Positions 18,936 through 28,762 of a stretch of DNA of 64,000 nt are shown piece after piece (the first letter of the stretch is position 1; each line of letters begins with the position of its first letter). A program made the translations under genes and the position numbers. The stretch is from TMP-86 sp046347195 (lineage in GTDB: Bacteria; Pseudomonadota; Gammaproteobacteria; Steroidobacterales; Steroidobacteraceae). The stretch lies in NCBI GenBank assembly GCA_046347195.1, contig JAXMGQ010000016.1, forward strand, positions 1-64,000. Direction: 5' to 3'. Under the pieces are notes generated by a model, which was given only the letters and a program-made list of their open reading frames with translations, searched no databases and was not told where the DNA came from.

Positions 18936-20255
18936 ATGAGCACCGAGGCCATGCGCACACCGGCGACCCCGCAGGTCTCGATCAACCGGCTCGCGCTGCT
19001 CGGGCTCGCCGGCGCCAGCATCGAGTGGTACGACTTCTTCCTGTACGGGCTGGGCGCGGCGCTGGTGTTCCCGACGCTGTTCTTCCCCGCCTCGCTCCCG
19101 CACGGCATCGCGCTGATGGCCTCGTTCAGCACCTTTGCGGTGGGCTTCATCGCGCGGCCCATCGGCGCGCTGGGCTTCGGCCACATGGGGGATCGCATCG
19201 GCCGCAAGAGCGCACTGGCGGTGGCGATGGTGATGATGGGCCTCGCCACCACGCTGATCGCTTGCCTGCCCTCCTATGCCACGCTCGGGGTGGCCGCCCC
19301 CGTCATCCTCGTGCTGCTGCGGTTCGTGCAGGGCCTCGCCATCGGCGGACAGGGGGGCGGCGCCATGCTGCTGCTGGTGGAGAGCGCGCCGGGCCACCGG
19401 CGCGGCTTCTACGGCAGCATCGCGCAGGCCGGCGTGCCGGTGGGCGTAGTCACGGCGAATCTTGCGTTCCTCGCGGTGAACGCGCTCACCTCGCAGGCGG
19501 AGTTCATCGCCTGGGGTTGGCGCATCCCCTTCCTGCTCAGCGTCCTGCTCGTCGGCCTGGGTTACTTCCTGCACCGGCGCGTGGAAGACACGCCCGTGTT
19601 CCGCGACGCCATGCGCGCGCGCGCGGAGGGTGGCGCACAGCGAGGCTCGCCGGTGCTGCAGGCGCTGCGCGAACATCCGCGCGAGATCGCCCAGGGTGTC
19701 GGTGCGCACCTCGCCGTCAACCTGTGCTTCTACATCTGCATCACCTTCACCATCTCCTATGGCACGGATCCTGCCGGGCTTCACCTGCCGCGCGCGCTGA
19801 TGCTCAGCGCGGTGTTCATCGCCAGCGGACTGATGGCACCGTTGCTGCTGGTCGGCGGCTCGCTGTCCGACCACATCGGGCGCCGCCGCGTGTACATGGC
19901 AGGCGCAGCGCTTTCGGCCGTCAGCGCTTTCGTGATCTTCCCGCTGATCGACACCGGCTCGTTTGCCGGCATCACCGCCGGCATCGCGCTGCAGCTGGGC
20001 GCCACCTCCTTCATGTACGGACCGCAGGCCGCGCTGTTCGGCGAGTTGTTCCGCACCCATGTGCGCTATTCCGGCGCCTCGGTCGCCTACCAGACCGGCT
20101 CCATCCTCGGCGGTGGCTTCGCGCCCCTCATCGCCACCGAACTCACTGCGCGCATGCACTCCACGCTCGGTGTCTCCCTCTACATGGCCACGGCCTGCGT
20201 GATCGCCTTCATCGCCGCATTCACCATGCGCGAGACCTCGTCCTCGGAGCTTTGA
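18936..20255 (+). CDS. MFS transporter, metabolite:H+ symporter (ProP/ShiA-like)
   Basis: 439 residues, twelve membrane segments. The opening SIEWYDFFLYG and GHMGDRIGRK are hallmarks of the metabolite:proton symporter branch (citrate, shikimate, proline/betaine, dicarboxylates). It follows the acetamidase by 12 bases and its stop abuts the M28 peptidase ATG, so three genes form one unit: an exported amidohydrolase, an importer and an exported peptidase-like enzyme. Substrate unknown. Confidence 0.92.
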   Translation: MSTEAMRTPATPQVSINRLALLGLAGASIEWYDFFLYGLGAALVFPTLFFPASLPHGIALMASFSTFAVGFIARPIGALGFGHMGDRIGRKSALAVAMVMMGLATTLIACLPSYATLGVAAPVILVLLRFVQGLAIGGQGGGAMLLLVESAPGHRRGFYGSIAQAGVPVGVVTANLAFLAVNALTSQAEFIAWGWRIPFLLSVLLVGLGYFLHRRVEDTPVFRDAMRARAEGGAQRGSPVLQALREHPREIAQGVGAHLAVNLCFYICITFTISYGTDPAGLHLPRALMLSAVFIASGLMAPLLLVGGSLSDHIGRRRVYMAGAALSAVSAFVIFPLIDTGSFAGITAGIALQLGATSFMYGPQAALFGELFRTHVRYSGASVAYQTGSILGGGFAPLIATELTARMHSTLGVSLYMATACVIAFIAAFTMRETSSSEL

Positions 20256-21800
20256 ATGAACCGATGCCCGACGTCGCGCCAGGTGGCGCTGGCCAGCCTG
20301 TTGCTGATCACCTGCGCCGCTGCCGTGGCCCGTGCGCCGGCGTCAATGCCAGCGCCAGCGCTCACCTCGCCCTCCCCGCCCTCCCTCCCGCCCGCCTCGG
20401 CCATCATCGCCCGGGCACTCTCGCCATCGCCGCTGGCCGCGGACCTCGAGCGGCTCACCGACGGGATCGGTGGCCGGGTATCCGGTACGCCCGCCATGGA
20501 GCGCGCCGTGGACTGGGCGCTGGCAGCATTCGAATCCGCGGGCGTTGCCGCGCATGCGGAGACCTACACGCTGTCATTGACCTGGTCGGAAGGGTCCACC
20601 CGGCTGGAGGTGCTGGGCCCGCAAGCATTTCCCGTGACGGTGGTGGCGGAAGGCTGGTCCGCGGCGACACCGCCCGGTGGCATCGAGGCGCCCCTGCTCG
20701 CCATCGGCGGTGGCACCGAGGCGGACTTCGCGCGGCTCGGGTCGCGGGCGCGCGGCGCGATCCTGCTGGTGGACTCGCCGGTGGTCGAGACCTGGGCCGA
20801 CCTGACCAATGAATACGATCGCGCCCTGCCCATCAAGCAGCGGGCCGTGCAGGCCGGCGCCGCCGCGATGCTGTGGACGGGTGCGCGGGCACGACGGCTC
20901 CTGTACCGGCACACCGACACGGTGACGGGCGAGCTGTCGGCGATCCCCATGGCGACGCTCGCCCGGGAAGATGGCCAGCGCCTCGCTCGCCTCGCCGCGA
21001 TGCAGCCCGCCTTGCGCGTGCGCCTCGACATGCCCAACCGGGTCGGCCCTCCGGCGCCCGAGCGCAATGTGGTCGCGGAGATCCGCGGCCGCGAACGCCC
21101 CGACGAGGTGGGGTGGTGCTCGGCGCTCACCTGGACTCCTGGGACCTCGGCACCGGCGCGCTGGACAACGGCTGCAACTCGGCGCTGGTGATCGCCGCGG
21201 CGCGCGCCATCCACGAGTCGGGCCTGGCACCGAGGCGCACGATTCGGTTCGTGCTGTTCAGCGGCGAGGAGCAAGGCTACCAGGGTTCCCATGCCTATGT
21301 GCTCGCGCATCGCGCCGAGATGGATCGGACGCGGGCGGCGCTCATCATCGACAGTGGTGTGGGACGCATCAAGGGATTCTCGATCGCGGGCCGGGGACGA
21401 TGCCGTGCCGGCGCTGGAAGTGGCGCTCCGGCCGCTGCAGCCCTTCGACGCGCAACACCTGAGCCTCGATGGCGAACTCGGCACCGACAACTTCGACTTC
21501 CTGCTCGAAGGCGTGCCGACGCTGGTGGCCGACCAGGAGCCGGCGAATTACCTCGAGAACTACCACGCCGCCTCCGACACCTTCGACAAGGTGGACCTGC
21601 GCCAGCTCGCGCAGCGCGTGGCCATCATGGCCAGCGCCGCGTTCGCCATCGCCGATCACCCGGCACCCATCGCCCCGCGCCTGTCGCGCGAGCAGATCGA
21701 GGCCCAGTTGCGTCGCACGGGGCTGGACTCGGAGATGAAGATCTCGGGGTACTGGCCGGACTGGGTGGCCGGCCGGCGCGGCCGGGCGATGACGCGGTAA
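20256..21800 (+). pseudogene. exported M28 family metallopeptidase, two compensating frameshifts
   Basis: Zn aminopeptidase-like enzyme with signal peptide (SLLLITCAAAVARA) and PA-domain-like insert. The catalytic region lies in a second frame: VLGAHLDSWDLGTGALDNG (metal His/Asp) and FSGEEQGYQGS (catalytic Glu). Two breaks surround it: a base is missing in the G run at 21110-21113 (restores VGVVLGAHLD) and a base is extra in the G run at 21393-21396 (restores IAGRDDAVPALEV). After both, the C-terminal GTDNFDFLLEGVPTLVADQE reads normally. Correcting both homopolymers gives a complete ~515-residue peptidase, so this is probably a functional gene with consensus errors. Confidence 0.85.
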
Positions 21801-21818
21801 CGCGACCCGCGCCGCGCG

Positions 21819-23063
21819 TCAGTGGGTGCTGCGCGCCCGGAACATGCGCGGCGCTCGGCCAGCAGCACGCAGGCGAACGCGAACAGGCCGCAGCCCAGCG
21901 CACCCAGCGGCAGGAAGGCCACGGAGCCTGACCACTGCTGGCCGATCAGGGCCGCGATCAGCGCCGCACCGACGGTGGAGATCACGCCCTGCACCGAGGC
22001 GGCGCTGCCCGCGATCGCGCCCATCGGCTGCATGGCGATGGTGCCGAAGTTGGACACCGACAGCCCGCAACCGAACATGGTGAGGGACTGCAGGACCGCG
22101 AAAGTCGCGAGCCCTTCGTGGGTGAAGGATGCCAGCAGCGCGTGCAGCGCCAGTGACCGACACGAAGCCGACCAGCGCCAGGTGCGACACGCGATGCATG
22201 CCCACCCGTTCGACGATGCGCGTGTTGCAGAACGAGGCCACGCCCATGCCGCCCGCGCACAGCGCGAACACCAGCGACATGAGATCGGGACGATGGAACG
22301 ACTCCGTGAAGATCTGCGGCACGGTGCTCACGAAGGCGATGATGGATCCGAACATCGCGGTGACGGCCAGCGTGTACAGGATGGAGGATGGCTCGGTCAG
22401 CACGAATCGCGCGGCGTTGAACAGGTGCGCCGAATTCAGCGGACGCCGCCGCTCGGGTGGCAGCGTCTCGGGCAGGCGCAGCAGCATCCAGGCCATCACG
22501 CCCAGGCTGCACAGCGCGAGGAAGGCGAAGATCCGCGCCAGTTCACGACCAGCAGCAGCGCCTGGCCCACCGCGGGGGCCACCATGGGAACGAGCAGGAA
22601 GATGATGAAGATGCTCGACATCACGCGCGCCATGGTGGAACCCGAGGAACCGGTCGCGCACGATGGAGCGCGGCACGATGCCGCAGCCCGCCGCGATGAA
22701 CCCCTGCACCACGCGGGTGCCCAGCAGCATGGGCAACGAGGTGGCCGCGGTCGCGGCCAGCGACAAGGCGCCGAACAAGGTGACGCTGCCCAGCACCACC
22801 GGCCGCCGTCCGTACCGGTCGGCCAGCGGACCGAACAGCAGCTGCCCCAGTCCATTGCCGATCAGGAAGGAGGTGATCACCCATTGCAGGCGGTTGGCGT
22901 CGTTAACTCGCGAAATCACGACCGATGTCGGCCAGCGCCGGCAGCATCCCGTCGATCGCGAACGCCTGCAGGGCCATGCACGCGGCCATCATCGAGACGA
23001 ATTCGGCAAATGAGGGTGGCGCGCGGCCTGCCGGAGCTCCGCGCTGCGGAATTGAAGCGTCAT
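21819..23063 (-). pseudogene. MFS drug-efflux transporter (Bcr/CflA-like), multiple frame breaks
   Basis: Pieces of a single 12-span carrier are spread over all three frames: IDGMLPALADIGRDF near the start, then NRLQWVITSFLIGNGLGQLL and GPLADRYGRRPVVLGS (MFS motif A), a switch for MARVMSSIFIIFLLVPMVAP, back for IFAFLALCSLGVMAWML, and another switch for LTMFGCGLSVSNFGTIAMQP. At least five indels are needed. Total span (~415 codons from ATG 23063) matches an intact Bcr/CflA protein, so length is preserved. True pseudogene or badly called sequence. Confidence 0.75.
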
Positions 23064-23199
23064 GTCTGGGCTTCGTTGCGACGGCGCGAATGCGAACCGG
23101 CCGGCCGCGACATGATAGATTATGTGCCTGGCGGCGGCAGCGTTTTCGCTCCGGGCCCGCCGAATTGCCGGTCCCGAACACGTTCCCCTGGGAGTTTCC

Positions 23200-23664
23200 A
23201 TGATCAGCCTCAACATCAATGGCAAGACCGTGACCGTGGACGTGCCGCCCGACACGCCGCTCCTGTGGGTGCTGCGCGACGCCCTCGGGCTCACCGGCAC
23301 CAAGTACGGCTGCGGCCTGGCCCTGGTACGGGCCTGCACCGTGCACATCAACGGTGCGGCGACGCGATCCTGCGTGATGCCGGTCAGCGCCGTGCAGGGC
23401 AGCCAGGTCACGACCATCGAGGGACTCTCGGCGCACGCGGACCATCCCGTGCAGCGCGCCTGGGTGAAGCACGACGTCCCGCAGTGCGGCTACCGCCAGT
23501 CGGGCCAGATCATGAGCGCGGCCTCGCTGCTCGCGCAGAACCACGCGCCCACCGACGCCGAAATCGACGCCGCCATGTCGGGCAACCTCTGCCGCTGCGG
23601 CACCTACAACGACATCCGCGCCGCCATCCACACGGCGGCGGGCCTCATGCGCAAGGGAGCCTGA
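23200..23664 (+). CDS. 2Fe-2S subunit of an isoquinoline-1-oxidoreductase-like Mo hydroxylase
   Basis: Small iron-sulfur subunit (IorA/CoxS type), 154 residues, ATG 23200 after GGAG. It should carry two 2Fe-2S clusters to pass electrons from the Mo subunit encoded next. Two ligand cysteines are missing: the plant-type cluster reads GCGLALVRACTV where the family has a Cys at the V-R position, and the second cluster reads QCGYRQSG where the family has CGYC. The other ligands (SC at ~60, NLCRCG) are present. Either the enzyme is degenerate or these are base errors, as in the neighbouring gene. Confidence 0.87.
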   Translation: MISLNINGKTVTVDVPPDTPLLWVLRDALGLTGTKYGCGLALVRACTVHINGAATRSCVMPVSAVQGSQVTTIEGLSAHADHPVQRAWVKHDVPQCGYRQSGQIMSAASLLAQNHAPTDAEIDAAMSGNLCRCGTYNDIRAAIHTAAGLMRKGA

Positions 23665-23665
23665 G

Positions 23666-25808
23666 ATGCCGCGCTCCGCACACTCTGCCTCGCGACGCGA
23701 GTTCCTGCAGTCCGCCACGCTGGCCGGCGGGAGCCTGCTGCTCGGCTTCACGCTTCCCTCGATGCTGCGTTCCTCGGGCCGATGCCGCCGCGGCCGACGC
23801 GGTGTTCAAGCCGAATGCCTTCATCCGCATCGGCGCGGATGACCAGGTCACGCTGGTGGTCAGCATGGCCGAGATGGGCCAGGGAGTGCTCACCTCCCTC
23901 GCGCAACTGCTCGCCGATGACCTCGAGGTGGACTGGCGCAAGATCCGCGTCGAACAGGCGCCGGTGGATCCGGCCTACATCAATTCTGCATTAGGCCTGC
24001 AGGGCACGGGCGGATCCTCCTCGGTGCGCGCCTTCTGGGACCCGCTGCGCAAGGCCGGCGCCACGGCCCGCGAGATGCTGATCAGCGCGGCGGCCGAGAC
24101 CTGGGGCGTGCCGCGCGCCACCTGCCGGGCGCGGGAAGGCTTCGTGCACGCCGGCAAGCGGCGCCTGTCGTACGGGGCGCTGGCGGCCCGTGCCGCCGGC
24201 ATCGCACCTCCGGCCGATGCGCCGCTGAAGGATGCTCGCGAGTTCCGGTTCATCGGCAAGGCGGTGCCGCGGGTGGACACGCCCGACAAGGTCTGCGGAC
24301 GGGCGCGTTTCGGACTCGACGTGCAGGCCGTGGGCTTGCTGACGGCGCTGGTCGCGTTCCCCCCGGTGATCGGCGCGAAGATGGTGAGCTTCGATGCCAC
24401 CCGCGCCAAGGCCATCGCGGGGGTGCGTCACGTCGTGGCGCTGGACGCAGGCGTCGCCGTCATCGCCACCGGCTTCTGGGCCGCCAGGCTCGGCCGCGAT
24501 GCGCTCGAGGTCAAGTGGGACACGGACGCAAAGCCGGAGCTTTCCAGCGATGCGCTGAAGTCGGCGATGCAGGCGAAGCTCGACACCACGGGTGTCATCG
24601 CCCGTCACGAGGGCGAGGTTCGCGACTCAGCGGCTGCGACCCCGCTGGAATCCCTGTACGAGGTGCCCTACCTCGCGCACGCCTGCATGGAGCCCATGAA
24701 TTGCACGGCCTCCGTCCGCGCCGATGGCATCGACATCTGGGCGCCGACCCAGGCCTCCGGCGTGAACCGCGTCGTCATCGCGCAGATCACCGGTGTCGCA
24801 CCCGAGCGCGTCCAGGTCACGACCACGCTGCTGGGCGGTGGCTTCGGCCGCCGCTTCGCGCAGGACTTCGTCATCGCCGCGGTACAGGCCTCGAAGGCCG
24901 CCGCCGCGCCGGTGAAGCTCGTGTACACGCGCGAGGATGACATGCATGGGCAGTTCTACCGCCCCGCCTCGGTGGTGCGGCTGCGCGCGGGTCTGGATGC
25001 CAGCGGCGCACCGGCTTCGTTCGATGCTCGCGTCGTGTGTTCCTCGGTGAGCAAGGCCGGCGGCTTTCCGCTGAAGGATGGACTGGACGGGACTGCGGTC
25101 GAGGGCATCAAGGAGTGGCCGTATCACACACCGGCCATCCACGTGGAATGGATCCCCTTCGAGCCCGGCATCGGCGTGTGGTTCTGGCGTTCCGTCGGAC
25201 ACTCGCAGAATGGTTTCTTCGCGGAGAGCTTCATCGACGAGCTCGCGCACGCCGCCCGCCAGGATCCGTTCGAGTACCGGCGAAACCTGCTGGCGCCGGG
25301 CGACCGACGCCGCGCGGTGCTGGAACTCGCGGCGCAGAAGGCGGGCTGGAAGACACCGCTCCCCAAGGGACACGCTCGCGGCATCGCCGTCTGCGAGAGC
25401 TTCGGCAGCTACGTGGCCGAGGTGGTCGAAGCCTCCCTCGATGCCAATGGGTCCCCGAAGGTGCATCGTGTCGTCTGCGCCGTGGACTGCGGCCGCATCG
25501 TCAACCCCGGCATCATCCGCCGGCAGGTGCAGAGCGCCGTCATCTTCGGCCTCTCGGCCGCGCTGCATGGCGCCATCACGCTGAAGGACGGGCGCGTCGA
25601 GCAGAAGAACTTCGACGACTACGCGGTGGCGCGCATGAAGGATGCGCCCGCGGTCGAGGTGCACATCCTGCCGAGCTCGGAGCCGCCCGGCGGCGTGGGC
25701 GAGCCGGGCACGCCTCCGCTGGCTCCTGCGCTCGCGAATGCGCTGTTCGCGCTCACCGGCAGGCGCGTGCGGCGGTTGCCGATCAACATCGAGGACCTGC
25801 GCGCCTGA
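23666..25808 (+). pseudogene. molybdopterin-binding subunit, isoquinoline-1-oxidoreductase beta-like, one frameshift
   Basis: Large Mo-cofactor subunit of an exported xanthine-dehydrogenase-family hydroxylase. ATG 23666 starts a Tat signal (SRREFLQSATLAGGS), and after an extra base in the GGG at 23776-23778 the chain continues as DAVFKPNAFIRIGADDQVTL. Family motifs: VVSMAEMGQGVLTSLAQLL, LLGGGFGRRF and the C-terminal GGVGEPGTPPLAPALANALF with the catalytic Glu. Removing one G restores SSADAAAADAVF and a ~713-residue protein. Members oxidise N-heterocycles or aldehydes in the periplasm. The stop overlaps the phosphoribosyltransferase. Confidence 0.87.
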
Positions 25809-26389
25809 ACGAACGCCTGCACATCCCCGCCAACGAGCTGCTCGAGGATTCCTGGCGCCTGGGCCTCAAGGTGCTGGAGTCGGGTTGCAGGCCCACGCAC
25901 ATCGCCGGGATCTGGCGCGGCGGGACACCCGTGGGCATCGCGGTGCAGGAACTGCTCGAGTACTGCGGCGTTCCCACCGACCACATCGCCATCCGCACCT
26001 CCGCCTACAGCGGCATCGATTCGCCCGCCGAACAGGTTCGCGTGCACGGCCTTGGCTACCTGGTCAGGAACCTGGATGCCGAGGACACCCTGCTGATCGT
26101 GGATGATGTCTACGACTCCGGGCGCAGCATCCGGCAGGTGATCGAGGAGCTGCGCCAGCGCTGCCGCCGCAACACGCCCGGCATCCACATCGCCACGGTC
26201 TATCGCAAGCCCGCCAATGCCGCACCGCCCGGCGTGCCGCACCACTTCCTGCACGACACGGACCGCTGGCTGGTGTTCCCGCACGAGCTGGCGGGACTGG
26301 CGCTGGAGGAGCTGCTGGCGAACAAGCCGGGCTTCGCGGCCATCGGCCCGCGAATCGCACGCCGGCGGGAAAGCAGCGGCGCGCGTTGA
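25805..26389 (+). CDS. phosphoribosyltransferase (hypoxanthine PRT-like)
   Basis: 194 residues. PRPP-binding loop LLIVDDVYDSGRSI and the N-terminal GIWRGGTPVGIAVQELL define a type I PRT close to the 'hypoxanthine phosphoribosyltransferase' family seen in many proteobacteria, usually starting (M)x-x-x-LYIPANELL. The matching position here is a CTG (25805) overlapping the stop of the Mo subunit as CTGA where ATGA would be expected; there is no ATG, GTG or TTG before the conserved region. Either a rare CTG start or an A-to-C error. Role in purine salvage is inferred. Confidence 0.85.
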   Translation: MNERLHIPANELLEDSWRLGLKVLESGCRPTHIAGIWRGGTPVGIAVQELLEYCGVPTDHIAIRTSAYSGIDSPAEQVRVHGLGYLVRNLDAEDTLLIVDDVYDSGRSIRQVIEELRQRCRRNTPGIHIATVYRKPANAAPPGVPHHFLHDTDRWLVFPHELAGLALEELLANKPGFAAIGPRIARRRESSGAR

Positions 26390-26415
26390 CAACGCTCGGC
26401 GTCCGCGCCGATAAT
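26386..26415 (+). promoter_or_regulatory. sigma-70-like promoter of the first GMC operon
   Basis: TTGACA at 26386-26391, an 18-base spacer and GATAAT at 26410-26415: five or six of six matches in each box, striking in GC-rich DNA. The predicted start point falls inside the TetR-type palindrome directly downstream, so repressor binding would block initiation. Confidence 0.7.
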
Positions 26416-26416
26416 T

Positions 26417-26432
26417 TAGAAAGCTGATTCTA
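26417..26432. promoter_or_regulatory. TetR-type operator, site A
   Basis: TAGAAA-GCTG-ATTCTA, one mismatch to the island consensus TAGAAT-N4-ATTCTA, immediately after the -10 box of the subunit-3/GMC operon. A further half site (ATTCTG) follows at 26433-26439. Confidence 0.65.
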
Positions 26433-26501
26433 ATTCTGGACGCGCTCCCGCCGGGCGCCGATCCGCATCGTCACTGACGCCCGCCCAGGAGTGCCCGACC
26501 G

Positions 26502-27077
26502 ATGACCGTGCCGCTGAACCGACGCGAGCTGCTGTCCGCCGGCCTCGGCGCCCTGGCGGCATCGATGCTGCAGGCCGCTGCCAGTCCCGGCGCCTGGGCG
26601 AAGCTGGCCGGCGATGGGCGCCGCCCCTTCGTCGATCGCATCTGCGACCTCGTGATCCCGGCCACCGACACGCCAGGCGCCTCGCAGGTGCAGGCGGCGG
26701 ACTTCGTGCTCCTGGCCTGCGATCACGGCATGGCGGGCCTCACGGCGCAATCGCCCGCGCGGCTCGAGGCTGCGCTCGAGGCGCTCGCCAATCCGAAGCA
26801 CGGCGCGCCGGGCGGCTTCCTGCGCGCGCCGGCGGCCGAACAGCAGGCCCTGCTCGCGCGCTACGACGCCGACAGCTTCGCAAGACCTCACCCTGCCGAT
26901 TCCACCGCGGCCGAGTGGCCCACCTTCAAGTCCGCCATCGTCGCCGCCTACTACACGAGCCAGGCCGGCGCGAGCCAGGAGCTGGTCTACGACGCGGTGC
27001 CGGGCAGCCACGATGACTTCGAACCCGGGCCCGGCTTTCGCATGTTCTCGAACCAGGGCTTCGGAGGTTCGCTGTGA
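26502..27077 (+). CDS. gluconate 2-dehydrogenase subunit 3 family protein, Tat-exported
   Basis: 191 residues. Twin-arginine signal (NRRELLSAGLGALAAS), then the family body DRICDLVIPATDTPGASQVQAADF. In family-known systems this small subunit carries the Tat signal for itself and for a leaderless FAD subunit, which it drags across the membrane, and helps pass electrons on to a cytochrome. The FAD subunit starts within its stop codon (GTGA overlap), so the two are coupled. Controlled by promoter and operator site A about 70-115 bases upstream. Confidence 0.9.
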   Translation: MTVPLNRRELLSAGLGALAASMLQAAASPGAWAKLAGDGRRPFVDRICDLVIPATDTPGASQVQAADFVLLACDHGMAGLTAQSPARLEAALEALANPKHGAPGGFLRAPAAEQQALLARYDADSFARPHPADSTAAEWPTFKSAIVAAYYTSQAGASQELVYDAVPGSHDDFEPGPGFRMFSNQGFGGSL

Positions 27078-28753
27078 GCGGTGATTTCGACGCCATCGTC
27101 TGCGGATCCGGCATCACCGGCGGGTGGGCTGCGAAGGAACTCACCGAGCGGGGACTGAAGGTGCTGATGGTGGAGCGCGGCCCGCATCTCGAGCACCGCG
27201 TGGACTACAAGACCGAGTTCACGCTGCCGTGGGAGCTGCCCTTCCGCGGCCTGACCGACCCGAAGATCCTCGCCACCACCAAGCGCATCCAGAAGGCGGC
27301 GCGCATGGACGAGTGGACGAAGGACATGTTCGTCGATGACGAGGTGGACATCTACGAATCACCCCCGGAGAGCAACTTCCAGTGGCTGCGCGGCTATCAC
27401 CTCGGCGGCCGCTCGCTGATGTGGGGCCGGCAGTGCTACCGCATGGGCGAACACAACTTCCAGGCGAACGCGAAGGATGGCCATGGCGTGGCCTGGCCGG
27501 TGAAGTACGCGGACATCGCGCCCTGGTACGACCACGTCGAACGCTTCATCGGCGTGAATGGCACCATCGAGAACTTCCCGAGCCTGCCCGACGGTCAGTT
27601 CCAGCCCTCCATGGGGTTCAATGCCGGCGAACAGCGCTTCGCCGAGGTGGTGAAGGCGAGGTATTCCCATCGCCGCGTCTTCCCCGGACGCACCGCCAAC
27701 CTCACCCAGGCCATCGGTGATCGCGTGCCCTGCCAGTTCCGCGACCAATGCGCGCGCGGCTGTTCCTTCGGCGCCTACTTCAGCACGCAGAGCTCGACCC
27801 TGCCGGCCGCACGCGCCACCGGACGCCTCACGCTGCTCACCGACACCATCGTCGAGTCGCTGGAGTTCGATCCGGCCACGAAGCGCGCCAGCGGCGTGAG
27901 GCTCCTGCAGGCGAAGACCGGCGCGCGATCGCTGCAGAAGGCGCGCATCGTGTTCCTGTGCACCGGCTCGATCAACAGCGTGAGCGTGCTGCTGCGCTCG
28001 GTCTCGCCGGCGATGCCCCGGGGCCTGGGCAACTCCTGCGGCCTGCTCGGCCGCTACGTCATGGACCACGTGTTCGGCGGCCTCGCCTTCAGCACCATCC
28101 CCGGGCTCGAGGGCCACATGTACCGGGGCCGCAAGAACAACGGCCTCATCATCCCACGCTGGGTCAACGTCGCGGCACAGGAAACGGATTTCCTGCGGGG
28201 CTATTCCTTCCAGGGGCTCTCGATGCGCGGCAACTGGAGCACAGCGGGCCATGCGCCGGGCATCGGCGCCGGGTTCAAGAACGCACAGCGCAAGCCAGGG
28301 CCCTGGATCATCGGCTTCGGCGTATCGGCGGAATGCCTGCCCCGCCGCGAGAACCAGGTCAGCATCAACTTCGCCCGCAAGGATCGTTACGGCCTGCCGC
28401 TGACCCGCATCGACGTGCGCTTCGGCGACAACGAGCACAAGGCCGTGGCCCACAGCCGCGGGGAGATCTCGCAGATGCTCGGGCTCCTGGGGGGGCAGGT
28501 GGACCTGCGCGCGTACGGAACCGCACCGCCGGGCACGGCCATCCATGAAATGGGGGGCGCCTCGATGGGTGCGGATCCGCGCCAGTCCGTCACCAATGCC
28601 TTCAACCAGCTCCACGATGCGCCGAACGTGTTCGTCACGGACGGCGCCTTCATGAATTCCAGCGGCGATCGCAACCCCTCGCTCACCTACATGGCGTTCA
28701 CGGCCCGCGCCGCCGACCGCGCCGCCGCGCTGTGGCGCGAGGCGAAGCTCTAG
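27074..28753 (+). CDS. GMC family FAD oxidoreductase (glycoside 3-dehydrogenase-like)
   Basis: 559 residues, GTG start. N-terminal FAD fold IVCGSGITGGWAAKEL, GGRSLMWGRQCYR, and near the C-terminus the catalytic AIHEMGGASMG (His) and RNPSLTYMAF (Asn). No signal peptide: it presumably travels with the Tat-signalled subunit 3 just upstream. This architecture matches glucoside 3-dehydrogenases that turn the C3 hydroxyl of a sugar unit into a ketone, the step needed before 3-oxo-glycoside cleavage. A similar pair lies at 35320-37544. Exact sugar or aglycone unknown. Confidence 0.9.
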   Translation: MSGDFDAIVCGSGITGGWAAKELTERGLKVLMVERGPHLEHRVDYKTEFTLPWELPFRGLTDPKILATTKRIQKAARMDEWTKDMFVDDEVDIYESPPESNFQWLRGYHLGGRSLMWGRQCYRMGEHNFQANAKDGHGVAWPVKYADIAPWYDHVERFIGVNGTIENFPSLPDGQFQPSMGFNAGEQRFAEVVKARYSHRRVFPGRTANLTQAIGDRVPCQFRDQCARGCSFGAYFSTQSSTLPAARATGRLTLLTDTIVESLEFDPATKRASGVRLLQAKTGARSLQKARIVFLCTGSINSVSVLLRSVSPAMPRGLGNSCGLLGRYVMDHVFGGLAFSTIPGLEGHMYRGRKNNGLIIPRWVNVAAQETDFLRGYSFQGLSMRGNWSTAGHAPGIGAGFKNAQRKPGPWIIGFGVSAECLPRRENQVSINFARKDRYGLPLTRIDVRFGDNEHKAVAHSRGEISQMLGLLGGQVDLRAYGTAPPGTAIHEMGGASMGADPRQSVTNAFNQLHDAPNVFVTDGAFMNSSGDRNPSLTYMAFTARAADRAAALWREAKL

Positions 28754-28762
28754 CGACCTGAA

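Noticed and set aside
17868..20812. Long open frames overlapping the acetamidase and MFS genes (763 codons minus strand, 908 codons plus strand)
   Set aside because: Composition is Arg/Ala/His-rich shadow sequence, and the real frames show clear family motifs
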